A stretch of 56,293 nt of DNA, from assembly GCF_902153245.2 (NCBI RefSeq), contig NZ_CABFWF030000011.1, forward strand, positions 297,497 through 353,789. Direction: 5' to 3'. Origin of the DNA: Pseudorhizobium endolithicum (GTDB taxonomy: Bacteria; Pseudomonadota; Alphaproteobacteria; Rhizobiales; Rhizobiaceae). Both the position numbers and the translations under genes were made by a program. Positions 17,438 through 25,799 of this stretch are shown in pieces (the stretch's first letter is position 1; every line of letters starts with the position of its first letter). The notes under the pieces were generated by a model, which had not been told where the DNA came from, ran no database searches, and worked only from the letters and a program-made list of their open reading frames with translations.

Positions 17438-17672
17438 ATGGCGAAATCGAGCTTCGAAGAGCAGATAATGCAGGGCGTATACGTGCTTGGTCGCCAGCGC
17501 GATCAACTGGCATTCGAAAAGCGAAGGCTGGCAAGGCAATTGCGCTATGCTCAGCATTCGCCCGGCTTACGAGCCTTTCAAAGCAATAGGACTTGGGATG
17601 GTCTTCTTCGCTGCAATGGGAGCCGTTTCGCTCATCTCGTTCGACGCAAACAGTGGCTCCGAAGCTGGATGA
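17438..17672 (+). pseudogene. Small membrane protein with an apparent one-base frameshift
   Basis: A strong ribosome site GAGGAGG precedes ATG 17438. The first frame reads MAKSSFEEQIMQGVYVLGRQ and on to RYAQHSP. If one C of the CCC at 17561-17563 is skipped, the protein continues PAYEPFKAIGLGMVFFAAMG and ends SGSEAG at 17672, about 78 aa with one membrane segment. Without the skip the frame runs into unrelated sequence to 17773. Family not recognised. It could also be a sequencing error in a short C run. Confidence 0.5.
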
Positions 17673-17862
17673 CACCAGTGCTCAGCCTGCCGCTCATTCT
17701 GTTCGCTTGCGGCAATGCGCTGCGTGGCGAAAGATGGTCAGCGGATCAGAAGCTTCAATCACTGTTTCGGTAGCTGGCAGTTCTGACGGTAGTTATGAAC
17801 CACTTTACTGGGTTGAATAATTTCGGAGAATGTATTATCTGAACCATTTCAAGGGTCAGTTA

Positions 17863-18198
17863 ATGCGCCTAACGCTCCAAACCTATTTTGATGGTGAGCG
17901 GCATCACGCTGCGACGCTGGAACTCAAGGACGACGCGGCTGGCTTCCAGGGCGCGTCGATCGTCGATTACGATCTCGGAGGTCGCGATCATCTTCCCGAC
18001 TGGAAGCACATTTGCGGCGAACTGAAGCCTGATCCTGCTGAGCAGAGTGCGCTCGAAGCTGAGCTTAGCACGTTTGCCGAACACCTGCGCCAGGCCCCGA
18101 CCATGGCGAAAGACATGAGCACGCCTCCGGACATTCTGGATCGCGCGATGGGGCGCTGTATCGCGATAGCAGACAGCGTTCTGGCGGCGTGTCAATGA
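17863..18198 (+). pseudogene. HipA-family toxin remnant with a large internal deletion
   Basis: A 111-codon open frame joins the two ends of a HipA-like kinase. MRLTLQTYFDGERHHAATLE and the next 20 residues resemble the extreme N-terminus of HipA-family toxins. DHLPDWKHICGELKPDPAEQ through the end resembles the last 65-70 residues. About 300 residues with all kinase motifs are missing, and the joint near GRDH is in frame. The intact antitoxin-like XRE gene follows by 17 nt. The product cannot be a kinase. Whether it is still made is unknown. Confidence 0.7.
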
Positions 18199-18215
18199 TG
18201 GCGAAGGACCGCTAG

Positions 18216-18509
18216 ATGGCTCGATGGAAAAAGCCGACGAAAGAGGAGATCCTTGAAAACCGCAGAACGCTGGCGGAGCGTGCTCGAACCGGGGATCTGA
18301 GGCTGCTCGGTGCGGTAGCGGAGATCCGCAAAGGATTCGGCATGACGCAAGAAGAGTTTGCCAAGACCCTGTCGCTGACTAGGCGCCAAGTTGCGGAGAT
18401 CGAAGCCGGCACGGCTAATCCAACGCTTGAAACGATAGAAAGGATAGGTCGGTTGTTCGGCTTTGTTGTGGGATTTGTTCCTCGGCTCGGGGACCGGGAT
18501 CGCATGTAA
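18216..18509 (+). CDS. XRE-family HTH protein, HipB-like antitoxin
   Basis: A 97-aa protein with a central Cro/CI helix-turn-helix: VAEIRKGFGMTQEEFAKTLSLTRRQVAEIEAGTANPTLETIERI. A short C-terminal tail follows (LFGFVVGFVPRLG). AAGGA lies about 10 nt upstream of ATG 18216. The gene directly follows the deleted hipA-like frame, the normal position for its partner. It is complete and probably still a DNA-binding repressor of this locus, though its toxin is gone. Confidence 0.85.
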   Translation: MARWKKPTKEEILENRRTLAERARTGDLRLLGAVAEIRKGFGMTQEEFAKTLSLTRRQVAEIEAGTANPTLETIERIGRLFGFVVGFVPRLGDRDRM

Positions 18510-18561
18510 AAACGTAGTTTTAGTATCAGTGCAGAACCGTCTCGTGTCGGATGCCAAGTAA

Positions 18562-18837
18562 GGGGCTGCGGGATGATGAAGAAGAGGCATCTACGACAGA
18601 GGCGCTCGCGGATCCCGACCCGCTCTCCGGCGTCGTCGATGCACCCCTCACCTTGCCATGGAGATGGCCGACTTCATCCGATTCAAGACTTCGACATTGA
18701 CCGAGATCGGCTACCGCAGGAATGGCGTCCGGAATGAGGAGACAGCCAGCCAGAAGATTGAACACCTCGGATTGATGTTCAGTGCACTCGCAGCCTCCCC
18801 GGACGGGATCGTCAAAGGTCGGGGCGTTGCTACGTAG
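18562..18837 (+). pseudogene. Coding remnant, unrecognised family
   Basis: Two coherent pieces occur in different frames: DEEEASTTEALADPDPLSGV up to LTLPW, then MADFIRFKTSTLTEIGYRRN running to HLGLMFSALAASPDGIVKGR and a TAG at 18837. The composition is protein-like and the two meet near 18660. It looks like the N-terminal part of a larger plasmid- or element-borne protein, truncated. I do not recognise the function with confidence. Confidence 0.4.
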
Positions 18838-18862
18838 CGTGCAGCCCATCGAAGGACTGGTC

Positions 18863-19001
18863 AAGCCTGACCAGTGTCGCCGATCAGCCGCCTGAGCCCC
18901 TGATGAAGGTGACGTTGCGGCCTAAGAAGAGCCTGATGATGAAGGTGCGCGCGTTAGCGTCGCTCCACTCGCCTCGATAGTAGTTGCCGCCTTGAAGGGA
19001 T
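18863..19001 (+). repeat. Copy of the 3' end of the P450 gene and its downstream flank
   Basis: About 135 bp match 47167-47305 in the same orientation, with about nine mismatches and one 2-nt gap by hand alignment. The match covers the last 30 or so codons of the P450 gene (here LMKVTLRPKKSLMMKVRA) and about 45 nt beyond its stop. No other part of a P450 is present upstream, so it is a fragment. Confidence 0.85.
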
Positions 19002-19109
19002 CTGAGCCTGCGACGGGGCAATCAGACTAGCTAATTTCTTGGTTCCGTTTGCTTAAAAAGCACAGGAAATGCCAGTTGGAAGCTTCCGTTTTGCATTTCA
19101 AGTGGTCTT

Positions 19110-19185
19110 TGGTTGCAGGGGCAGGATTTGAACCTGCGGCCTTCAGGTTATGGTCCGCAGGACGACGAGCTACCTCGCCAGCGAA
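19110..19185 (-). other. Initiator tRNA-Met-like scar (possible attachment-site remnant)
   Basis: On the reverse strand 19152-19110 reads CAT-AACCTGAAGGCC, then GCAGG-TTCAAAT-CCTGC and CCCTGCAACCA. This is the anticodon, variable loop, T arm and CCA end of an initiator tRNA-Met. Upstream GGTAGCTCGTC matches the D loop, but the anticodon stem is disrupted and there is no 5' acceptor strand. A second copy of the CCA end (TTTGGTTGCGGGGGC) lies at 19228-19242, 120 bp away. It is probably not a working tRNA. Such 3'-end copies are typical of integration sites. Confidence 0.5.
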
Positions 19186-19509
19186 GATGAAGTCTTCGCG
19201 CCAGCGACATGATGCAGGGGAGAGGGATTTGGTTGCGGGGGCTTGATTACATCGAAGACTTGCATGGCGTTGTCCGACACGAGCGCCTCTATGCGGAGCC
19301 CATTGTCTCGACCCGTGGGCCATCCGGACGCAGTAGAGCAAAAGCGCCAACGGAACCCGCGGCGGATCAGCATGGGAAGATGGAGATCCTTCTCCGGCAC
19401 TCAATGCTGAACGTCGAAAGGAGATCCTTTCAACTCAGCAAGATCACGTCGGGCTCGCCCCCCCGGGTGGAGATCAGAATTTGCGAAATGAAGCACCGGA
19501 CGTTGTTGA

Positions 19510-20265
19510 TCAAGTAAGGGAGAACATCTCCCTCCTTCCCGCAAGATCGGGAAGCGAGGTTATGGCATCGGCTCCGCTAAACAGCGCCTTCTTCAACCGC
19601 GAAAACGAAAGTTCCTGATGCTCGACCGCGAGGCGGTCCGCAGCCTCCACGTCCCGGTCCGCTATCGCATCGACTATGGCGCGATGCTGCCGCACAGTCT
19701 CCTGCACGTGCAGCACAAGTTCGCTGTCCGAGCGAGAGTCGGCGATGTTCTGACGATCGGTGTTCGAGAAGCAGGCGCGTGCCAGGCGGCTGGACGCAAT
19801 CATCGCCCGCTCGTAGAATTCAAGGAAATACCGATTGTGAGCCGCGGTTGCTATCTGCATGTGAAAATCGAAATTCACATCCTGCCGCTCCAGCCCGTCA
19901 CCTTCGTATACCAGCTCCTCGAAGGCAAGCATCGCCCTGCGAATAACCGCCAGCTCCGCGCTGGTTCGATTTTCCGCGGCGAGCCTATTGATCATCCGGC
20001 TCGATACAAGAAGTGCCTCGTAGATCTTCGGAACATCGTCGAAATCCAACGGCGCCACGCGAGCACTGCGACCGTCGCGAATGACAAGGCCGTCGGCGAT
20101 AAGCTGGATCATCGCCTCTCGAACCGGCGTGCGCGAGACGGAGAGCGACGCGGCCAGCCCTGCCTCATCGATGATGGATCCGGGGCGCAACTCGAGACGA
20201 ATGATCGCGTCGCGCACGAGCTTCTGGACCTTGGCTCCATCCCGCTCACTGACTTGTTCAGACAT
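19510..20265 (-). CDS. GntR-family regulator, FadR/FCD subgroup
   Basis: A protein of about 251 aa. The N-terminal winged helix covers VRDAIIRLELRPGSIIDEAGLAASLSVSRTPVREAMIQL, the standard GntR motif. The FCD effector domain follows, with the metal-binding residues in NFDFHMQIATAAHNRYFLEF and a late VQETVRQHRAIVDAIADRD. It is the last gene of the leftward hyu/pot operon, 93 nt after the ATPase gene, and probably represses it until the substrate or a product binds. FCD regulators bind palindromes of the GGTAT...ATACC kind, and such a site lies at the hyuA promoter. The start is uncertain: ATG 20310 is also in frame and neither has a good ribosome site. Confidence 0.87.
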   Translation of the reverse strand: MSEQVSERDGAKVQKLVRDAIIRLELRPGSIIDEAGLAASLSVSRTPVREAMIQLIADGLVIRDGRSARVAPLDFDDVPKIYEALLVSSRMINRLAAENRTSAELAVIRRAMLAFEELVYEGDGLERQDVNFDFHMQIATAAHNRYFLEFYERAMIASSRLARACFSNTDRQNIADSRSDSELVLHVQETVRQHRAIVDAIADRDVEAADRLAVEHQELSFSRLKKALFSGADAITSLPDLAGRREMFSLT

Positions 20266-20358
20266 CAGGACCACGTGCCTCGCCTTTTTTGTCACCCCAG
20301 TAACACCCATTCGTCAGAAAATACGCAACAGAAAAATACGAAATCCGGCTCTGTGACG

Positions 20359-21462
20359 TCAGTCCGTCAACACAACGGAATTCACGGGATCCCATTCCAG
20401 AAGAACTTCGGTTCCCGCCTGAACTCCCGCCCTCCCATGTTCGGAGATTGCCTTCGACGTCACGACCATGCCATCCGCCATCTCGACCTGAATTCGCGTC
20501 ATACCACCGATAAAGGAGGTGTCGATGATCCGGCCGCGGAGTGAATTCCTGCCAGCAGCGGGCTCGTTCTCGGGCGAGCTCATCATCAGACGCTCGGGTC
20601 GGATCATCAGCCTGCACTCCTGCCCGACCGCGATCTCGCGGCTGGGTACCGCATACTCACCTCCGATGTTCGCAAGAAATCGGTCACGTCCAGTAATCCG
20701 TCCCGAGATCAAGTTTGACTCGCCGATGAATTCCGCGACGAAACGGTTTCTTGGCTCGAAGTAAAGTTCATCCGGCGTTCCAAGCTGGGATATTCCCCCC
20801 ACATTCATCAGGCAGATGCGGTCCGACATGTTCAGCGCTTCCTCCTGATCATGGGTCACATAGATGAAAGTCGTCCCCAGATCCGTATGAAGACGTTTGA
20901 TCTCGTCCTGCATCTGCTCTCGCAGATTCTTGTCCAGCGCGCCGAGCGGCTCGTCCATCATGATGATAGAAGGCGAATACACGATGCAGCGCGCGATGCC
21001 GACGCGCTGTTGCTGACCGCCGGACATCTGCTTGGGCTTGCGTTCATCGAAGCCTTCCAGCCCGACCCGCGCAAGAGCATCATGGACTTTCTTGCCGATC
21101 ACGTCCTTCGGTTCGCGCCGTATGCGCAGGGGATAGGCGACGTTCTCAAAAACCGACATATGGGGCATCAGCGCGTAGTTCTGAAACACCATACCGATCC
21201 CACGCTCGCGCGGGGGAGCGAAGGTGATATCGCGCCCTCCAAGCAGGATGCGACCGGTCGTGGGTGCAAGCGATCCCGCAATCAGGTTGAGAAGCGTCGA
21301 CTTTCCCGAACCGGAAGGGCCTAACAGGGTGAGAAACTCTCCCGATTTCACCTTCAGGTCTGTTGGGCGAAGCGCCGTGAACGTGCCGAAATTCATCGAT
21401 ACGTTTTCCAGAGTAATGGCAGCTTCATCGTCCTGAAGCTGGTTGACCCGGTCTCTCGTCAT
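20359..21462 (-). CDS. PotA-like ABC transporter ATP-binding protein
   Basis: A 367-aa ATPase of the spermidine/putrescine type. Walker A is GPSGSGKST at about residues 48-56, the Q loop FQNYALMPHMSVFENVAYPL, the signature MSGGQQQRVGIARC, Walker B IIMMDEPLGALD, and the H loop YVTHDQEEAL. A TOBE domain (LMIRPERLMM, LRGRIIDTSFIGG) fills the C-terminus. It powers the PotB/PotC-like permeases encoded upstream in the same operon. Unusually, three enzyme genes separate it from the permease genes. It begins 4 nt after the SDR stop. Confidence 0.92.
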   Translation of the reverse strand: MTRDRVNQLQDDEAAITLENVSMNFGTFTALRPTDLKVKSGEFLTLLGPSGSGKSTLLNLIAGSLAPTTGRILLGGRDITFAPPRERGIGMVFQNYALMPHMSVFENVAYPLRIRREPKDVIGKKVHDALARVGLEGFDERKPKQMSGGQQQRVGIARCIVYSPSIIMMDEPLGALDKNLREQMQDEIKRLHTDLGTTFIYVTHDQEEALNMSDRICLMNVGGISQLGTPDELYFEPRNRFVAEFIGESNLISGRITGRDRFLANIGGEYAVPSREIAVGQECRLMIRPERLMMSSPENEPAAGRNSLRGRIIDTSFIGGMTRIQVEMADGMVVTSKAISEHGRAGVQAGTEVLLEWDPVNSVVLTD

Positions 21463-21466
21463 CAGC

Positions 21467-22243
21467 TTACTCCTTCACCGGCACGGTATAGGCAAGGCGT
21501 AGACGGCCACCATCGGCATAGATCGTCTCGCCGGTCATGTAAGAGGAATCCTCCGAGCCCAGGAAGACGCAGATTCGTCCAATCTCGCGGGTGCTTCCAA
21601 GCCGACCGAGCGGGGTGCGGGCAAGCATCCCCTTTTGCACGGCAGGGTCATTCTCGAAGATCTTTGCCAGAAGTTCTGTCTCGATCGAGCCCGGACCTAT
21701 GCCGTTGACACGAATACCATGCGGCGCCAGACCCAGGGCCATGGCGGACGTCAACTGGTTGATCCCGCCCTTTGACACTGCATAGGCGAGGATATGGGGG
21801 CTCGCGACAAGCGCATTGATCGAACTCATGTTGATGATCGAACCCTGAACGGCGTGTTCCACCATCCAGCGCGCGCCGGCCTGCCCCACAAGAAACGCAC
21901 CCTTGAGGTTGACCGACAGCACCTTGTCAAAGTCCTCTTCCCTGAGGTCGAGGATCGTCCCGGTGAGGTTGATGCCGCTATTGCATACGACGACATCAAG
22001 CCGGCCGAATGCCGCAACGGTCGCCGCTACCAGCGCTGAGGCATCCGACGAACAGGAGACGTCGCAATGGACGTAACGGCAGACATCGTCTCCGCCGAGG
22101 TCGGCTGCGAGCGCCCGACCTTTTTCGTCCTGGATATCAGCCAGGATCACACGGGCACCTTCGGCGACATATTCTCGTGCAATGCCCTCGCCGATCCCCT
22201 GCGCCGAGCCGGTGATGATGGCAACCCTGCCTTCAAGCTGCAT
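21467..22243 (-). CDS. Short-chain dehydrogenase/reductase (SDR)
   Basis: A 258-aa classical SDR. The cofactor motif is TGSAQGIGEG (T11-G-x3-G-x-G). The usual NNAG is CNSG at 87-90. The catalytic set is S140/S141, Y154 and K158 (YAVSK). A C-terminal YADGGRL closes the fold. D36 in LADIQ after strand 2 suggests NAD rather than NADP. It probably oxidises a hydroxyl intermediate of the pathway (for example a hydroxyacyl-CoA made by the adjacent ligase), but the substrate cannot be named. It lies 11 nt after the acyl-CoA ligase and 4 nt before potA in the operon. Confidence 0.9.
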   Translation of the reverse strand: MQLEGRVAIITGSAQGIGEGIAREYVAEGARVILADIQDEKGRALAADLGGDDVCRYVHCDVSCSSDASALVAATVAAFGRLDVVVCNSGINLTGTILDLREEDFDKVLSVNLKGAFLVGQAGARWMVEHAVQGSIINMSSINALVASPHILAYAVSKGGINQLTSAMALGLAPHGIRVNGIGPGSIETELLAKIFENDPAVQKGMLARTPLGRLGSTREIGRICVFLGSEDSSYMTGETIYADGGRLRLAYTVPVKE

Positions 22244-22254
22244 AGTCTCGATCC

Positions 22255-23889
22255 TTATCTCTCCGCACGCGCACCGCGGCTCTCGGCGTCATAGTCAAAG
22301 TCTTCAATCGAGTTCGAAAGGAACTGCTTTTGAATGCGCTGCGTTGGCGTTTTGCGGAATTCTTCGATGAAGCGCACGAAACGCGGGACTTGGAAGCGCG
22401 CCATGCGTTCGGCACTCCATGCCAGCAGATCCGCACCTTGCAGCGTGCTGCCCTCGATGCGGCGCACGAAGATCTTAAGATCCTCGTCACCCATCTCGTT
22501 GACTACCCCGACAAGCGCGCACTCGGCGACCTCGGGGTGATCGTTCACGACACGCTCCACCTCCCAGGCCGAGATGTTCTCGCCGCGGCGGCGCAGGCTG
22601 TCCTTCTTGCGTCCGAGATACGTGATGAAACCGTCCGCATCGACATGTGCGAGATCGCCCGTGTAGAGCCATCCCTCCCGCAAGGCAGAAGCGGTAGCCT
22701 CCGCGTTCTCGTAATACCCGACCGTCAACACGCCTGGCTCGCGCTCGGCCACACGGATTTCTCCCGGAACACCCGGAGCACAGGGATTTCCGAGCTCATC
22801 CACGACTTCCACCGCATAGTAGTCGACGCCTGTGCCGATGGATCCCAATTTTCCGGCCTTGCTGCCACCGGGATTGATCGTCGAGAAGCTAGAGGTTTCT
22901 GTCATGCCGTAGCCTTCGCGAATCTCGATGCCAAAGCGCTCCTCGAAGGCGCCCCAGACGTCGCGCGGGCAGCCACCGCCCCAAGCAATTCTCGCACCAT
23001 GGGTAAGGTCGAGCTCGTTCGGTGGCTGCTTGAGCAGCAGCTGGAGCACCCCACCCACGAAGTGGATATGGGTGGCACCGGCATCTTTGACCTCGCTCCA
23101 GAACTTCGATGCAGAGAACCGCGGCACCATGTGCAGCGTCACGGGTACCATCAGCGCAAGCACGAGAACCTCCGCGCCGAAGACATGATAGATCGGATCC
23201 CAGAAATGCAGGACCGAACCCGGCTGCATATCGGAAAGCCAGATCGACCCGAGCGCGGTGGCTTGCACCATGCGGTCCGACATCTGCACGCCCTTTGGCG
23301 CACCGGTCGTGCCGGAGGTATAGAGAATTATCCGCAGATCCTTCCAGTCGTGGGCTATCACCGGCGCGGCAGCCGCATCTGCCACCGACATCTGCGAGAG
23401 CGCGTGGCCAGGCGCAGGAAGCACGGTCTCTCCCTCGCGCAAACGCCAAACCACATCCGCACGAGCACCTTTCGCCTGGGCGGCTCTGATCGGCTCAGCG
23501 AGCACGTCGGAAAATTCGGCATCCGCCACGATCAGCGAGGGCGCGCTGTGCTCGATCTGATAGACGAGACCCGGCCCCTTGATTGCGACATTGACCGGGA
23601 CGAGGACGGCTCCCGCGCGCATAATTGCGAAGAAGCATATCACGTGGTCCAGGTGATGACCCATCATCACAGCCACACGGTCGCCCGGCTTCACGCCGAG
23701 TGCAGCGAAACCGGCAGCCACGTGCTCCACGCGCGCTGCCAGGCTCGCACAGGTGATCTCCTCACCATTCGCGCGCATGTAAACATGGTCCGGACGCTCC
23801 GCCGCCGCCCGGGCCAGGAGCCCGGGTACAGTTTCGTCATCGCGAAAAAAGGGAGCCCCTTCGGCGCGAGCCAACTTTACCACAGCCAT
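22255..23889 (-). CDS. AMP-dependent acyl-CoA ligase (CaiC-like)
   Basis: A 544-aa ANL-superfamily adenylating enzyme. The P loop is ILYTSGTTGAPKGVQ, followed by GYGMTETSSFS (A5) and YTGDLAHVDADGFITYLGRKKDSLRRRGENIS (A7/A8). Near the C-terminus, FRKTPTQRIQKQ holds the likely catalytic lysine. It should activate a carboxylic acid with ATP and CoA. CaiC-like members act on carnitine-type acids, so a quaternary or N-methylated carboxylate is plausible, but this is inference. Its start overlaps the end of the preceding unknown gene by 13 nt, implying tight co-expression. Confidence 0.9.
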   Translation of the reverse strand: MAVVKLARAEGAPFFRDDETVPGLLARAAAERPDHVYMRANGEEITCASLAARVEHVAAGFAALGVKPGDRVAVMMGHHLDHVICFFAIMRAGAVLVPVNVAIKGPGLVYQIEHSAPSLIVADAEFSDVLAEPIRAAQAKGARADVVWRLREGETVLPAPGHALSQMSVADAAAAPVIAHDWKDLRIILYTSGTTGAPKGVQMSDRMVQATALGSIWLSDMQPGSVLHFWDPIYHVFGAEVLVLALMVPVTLHMVPRFSASKFWSEVKDAGATHIHFVGGVLQLLLKQPPNELDLTHGARIAWGGGCPRDVWGAFEERFGIEIREGYGMTETSSFSTINPGGSKAGKLGSIGTGVDYYAVEVVDELGNPCAPGVPGEIRVAEREPGVLTVGYYENAEATASALREGWLYTGDLAHVDADGFITYLGRKKDSLRRRGENISAWEVERVVNDHPEVAECALVGVVNEMGDEDLKIFVRRIEGSTLQGADLLAWSAERMARFQVPRFVRFIEEFRKTPTQRIQKQFLSNSIEDFDYDAESRGARAER

Positions 23890-24950
23890 TCTCCTGCATC
23901 GGTCAGCGTCCAGACCTCTTCACCATCCGCGGTCAGCGGAGCACGATCCAGTTTGAGATGGCCATTCTTCTGGCGCACGACCATCACAAAGAATTCGAAG
24001 ATGGAGGCGCGAAGTTCGGCGTCGATATCCGTGGTGAAGGGCGTGAAACCGCGAAGCCGCAACACTGCCCGTTCGGCATTGCCTTCGACCGAAACGTCGT
24101 TGCGGAAGGACGTGAAGATTGCCGCAAACAGCTTGAGTACGCCGACGGCGTCCTTGCCATGCTCGCCGGTCGCATTGGAAAGCGTCGGCGTGAACTGGCA
24201 GGCCAGAAGGCGCATGGCTGCGCGGATTATGTCGTTGGCAGCGTTGACGCCCAGCAATTCGTAGAGGATGTGGATGACGTGGCGGACATAGTCCACGGCG
24301 TAATTGTATCCACCCTTCAGGACGCGAGCTTCCGGCCAGGTCACCGGGTTCAGCTTGGGAGCCAGCTCCGGAATGAACTCGGGGCTCTTCTCCACATGCT
24401 CGACGCGGAAGCGTTCCTCCGGGCGCAGGTCGTGGTCGTACTCGTAGAAATAACCTTCGTCGTAGGGATGGCCTTCCGAGACGAATTTTGTTGCCACCCA
24501 GCCCAGGCGCGGACAATCAAGAAGCTCGCCATTGCGCGGATGCCAGGTCGAAAGAATGGTGCGACGCACCGAGGTTGGCACGCAGAGCGCCGCCATGCCG
24601 GGGTAGGAGCCCCAAGGCGCCATATAGCGGATCCAGGCCTTGCGCGGGCTTTCGATCACGATCTGCATGTTCAGCCCGCCGATCGAGTTCGAGAAGTAGT
24701 GGTAGAGCGCTGCGGTCACGGCCGGCGGATTGTCGCGAATTTCCAGCTTGTCGAGAGCCTGGAGGAACCGGTCACGCTGCTCCGAGGCCAGGAGCCGGCG
24801 CCAGATCTCGACCAGAACGGCCTCACCCTTTTCGCGATAGCACATCGAGGTGATGCCTGAGACCATCTGCCAGGCAAACATGCTGGCAAGATCGGTACGG
24901 GCGCGAAGCTCCTCGATCGTTTCGACAGGTTTTTGCTGCAACATTTCCAT
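23877..24950 (-). CDS. Conserved-looking protein of unknown function, 357 aa
   Basis: A soluble protein with no signal peptide or membrane segment. I do not recognise a family. It has a helical N-terminal part (ELRARTDLASMFAWQMVSGI), several Trp/Tyr/His-rich stretches (YHYFSNSIGG; STWHPRNGELLDCPRLGW; GYFYEYDHDLRPEERF) and a helical LLACQFTPTLSNATGE region. ATG 24950 was chosen because AAGGT precedes it closely and the longer reading frame upstream is of poor quality. It sits between the permease genes and the acyl-CoA ligase, overlapping the latter by 13 nt. It is therefore probably an enzyme or binding protein acting on the same substrate or its CoA ester. Confidence 0.75.
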   Translation of the reverse strand: MEMLQQKPVETIEELRARTDLASMFAWQMVSGITSMCYREKGEAVLVEIWRRLLASEQRDRFLQALDKLEIRDNPPAVTAALYHYFSNSIGGLNMQIVIESPRKAWIRYMAPWGSYPGMAALCVPTSVRRTILSTWHPRNGELLDCPRLGWVATKFVSEGHPYDEGYFYEYDHDLRPEERFRVEHVEKSPEFIPELAPKLNPVTWPEARVLKGGYNYAVDYVRHVIHILYELLGVNAANDIIRAAMRLLACQFTPTLSNATGEHGKDAVGVLKLFAAIFTSFRNDVSVEGNAERAVLRLRGFTPFTTDIDAELRASIFEFFVMVVRQKNGHLKLDRAPLTADGEEVWTLTDAGEWLW

Positions 24951-24976
24951 GGACCTTATACTTGCGGGTGAGAATT

Positions 24977-25792
24977 TCAGCCATTCGACGGGGTCGTCTT
25001 CTGCAAGGCGACCATGATCAGACAAACGACGAGGGAGATGGCCGTCAGCATAGTGGAGACCGCGGCAATGACGGGGGAGATCTCCCACTTGATCGCGCTG
25101 TACATCTTCACGGGGAGCGTGGCGGTGGTTGGGCCAGCGAGGAACCAGGAGATCACGACTTCATCAAAGGAGATCAGGAAGGCGAAAAGCGTCGCCCCGA
25201 TGAGTGACGGGACGAGTTGCGGGAGGACGACCGTCCTGAACATCCGTAAGCGGGTTGCTCCCATCAGCTGCGCGCCGAATTCGAGATTCTGGTCGAGCTT
25301 TTGGACGCCGGCGATCATCATGACCAGCACATAGGGCATGGTGAAAATGACGTGACCAAGTACGATGGCGAACGTTGTCCCGGTAATGCGCAGGTAGGAG
25401 AAGTAGAGATACAGCCCGAGCGCCGTGACGATGGTGGGAATGACTAGCGACGACATCATCGCCCCCGCAATCACCACCTTGCCCGGAAACTGGAAGCGGG
25501 CGATGCCGTAGGCAGCAGGCACGCCGACCAGAAGCACGACTACCGTCGAGATCACCGCGACCTTCAGGCTCTGCAGAAGGGGACCGATCCAATCCGAAGA
25601 CGAGAGGAAGAGCCGGAACAGGTCGAGCGAATAGCTCTCAGGCGGAAAGGCGATCCCGTTGGTCGGTCCGAAAGCGATCGGCACGACGATGACGATCGGC
25701 AGCAGCAGGAAGAGATACACCAGGCTTGCAAGCGTAGTTCCGAGAAGGCGATAGCGGCGGCTGGCGGAGTCCGAGATCTGGCGGATCAACAT
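24977..25792 (-). CDS. PotC-like ABC transporter permease
   Basis: A 271-aa inner-membrane protein with six predicted helices. The coupling-loop EAA motif is QNLEFGAQLMGATRLRMFRTVVLPQLVPSLIG, which contacts the ATPase. FLISFDEVVISWFLAGP after it is typical of PotC/YdcV-type permeases of the polyamine/opine/amine class. The gene follows the PotB-like permease by 7 nt and precedes the unknown 357-aa gene by 26 nt. Confidence 0.92.
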   Translation of the reverse strand: MLIRQISDSASRRYRLLGTTLASLVYLFLLLPIVIVVPIAFGPTNGIAFPPESYSLDLFRLFLSSSDWIGPLLQSLKVAVISTVVVLLVGVPAAYGIARFQFPGKVVIAGAMMSSLVIPTIVTALGLYLYFSYLRITGTTFAIVLGHVIFTMPYVLVMMIAGVQKLDQNLEFGAQLMGATRLRMFRTVVLPQLVPSLIGATLFAFLISFDEVVISWFLAGPTTATLPVKMYSAIKWEISPVIAAVSTMLTAISLVVCLIMVALQKTTPSNG

Positions 25793-25799
25793 AATCGTC

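Noticed and set aside
22330..24264. A 644-codon open frame on the plus strand
   Set aside because: It lies antisense to the acyl-CoA ligase and the 357-aa gene, whose motifs are unmistakable. Long antisense frames are common in GC-rich genes with this codon bias, and the peptide has no family-like motif.
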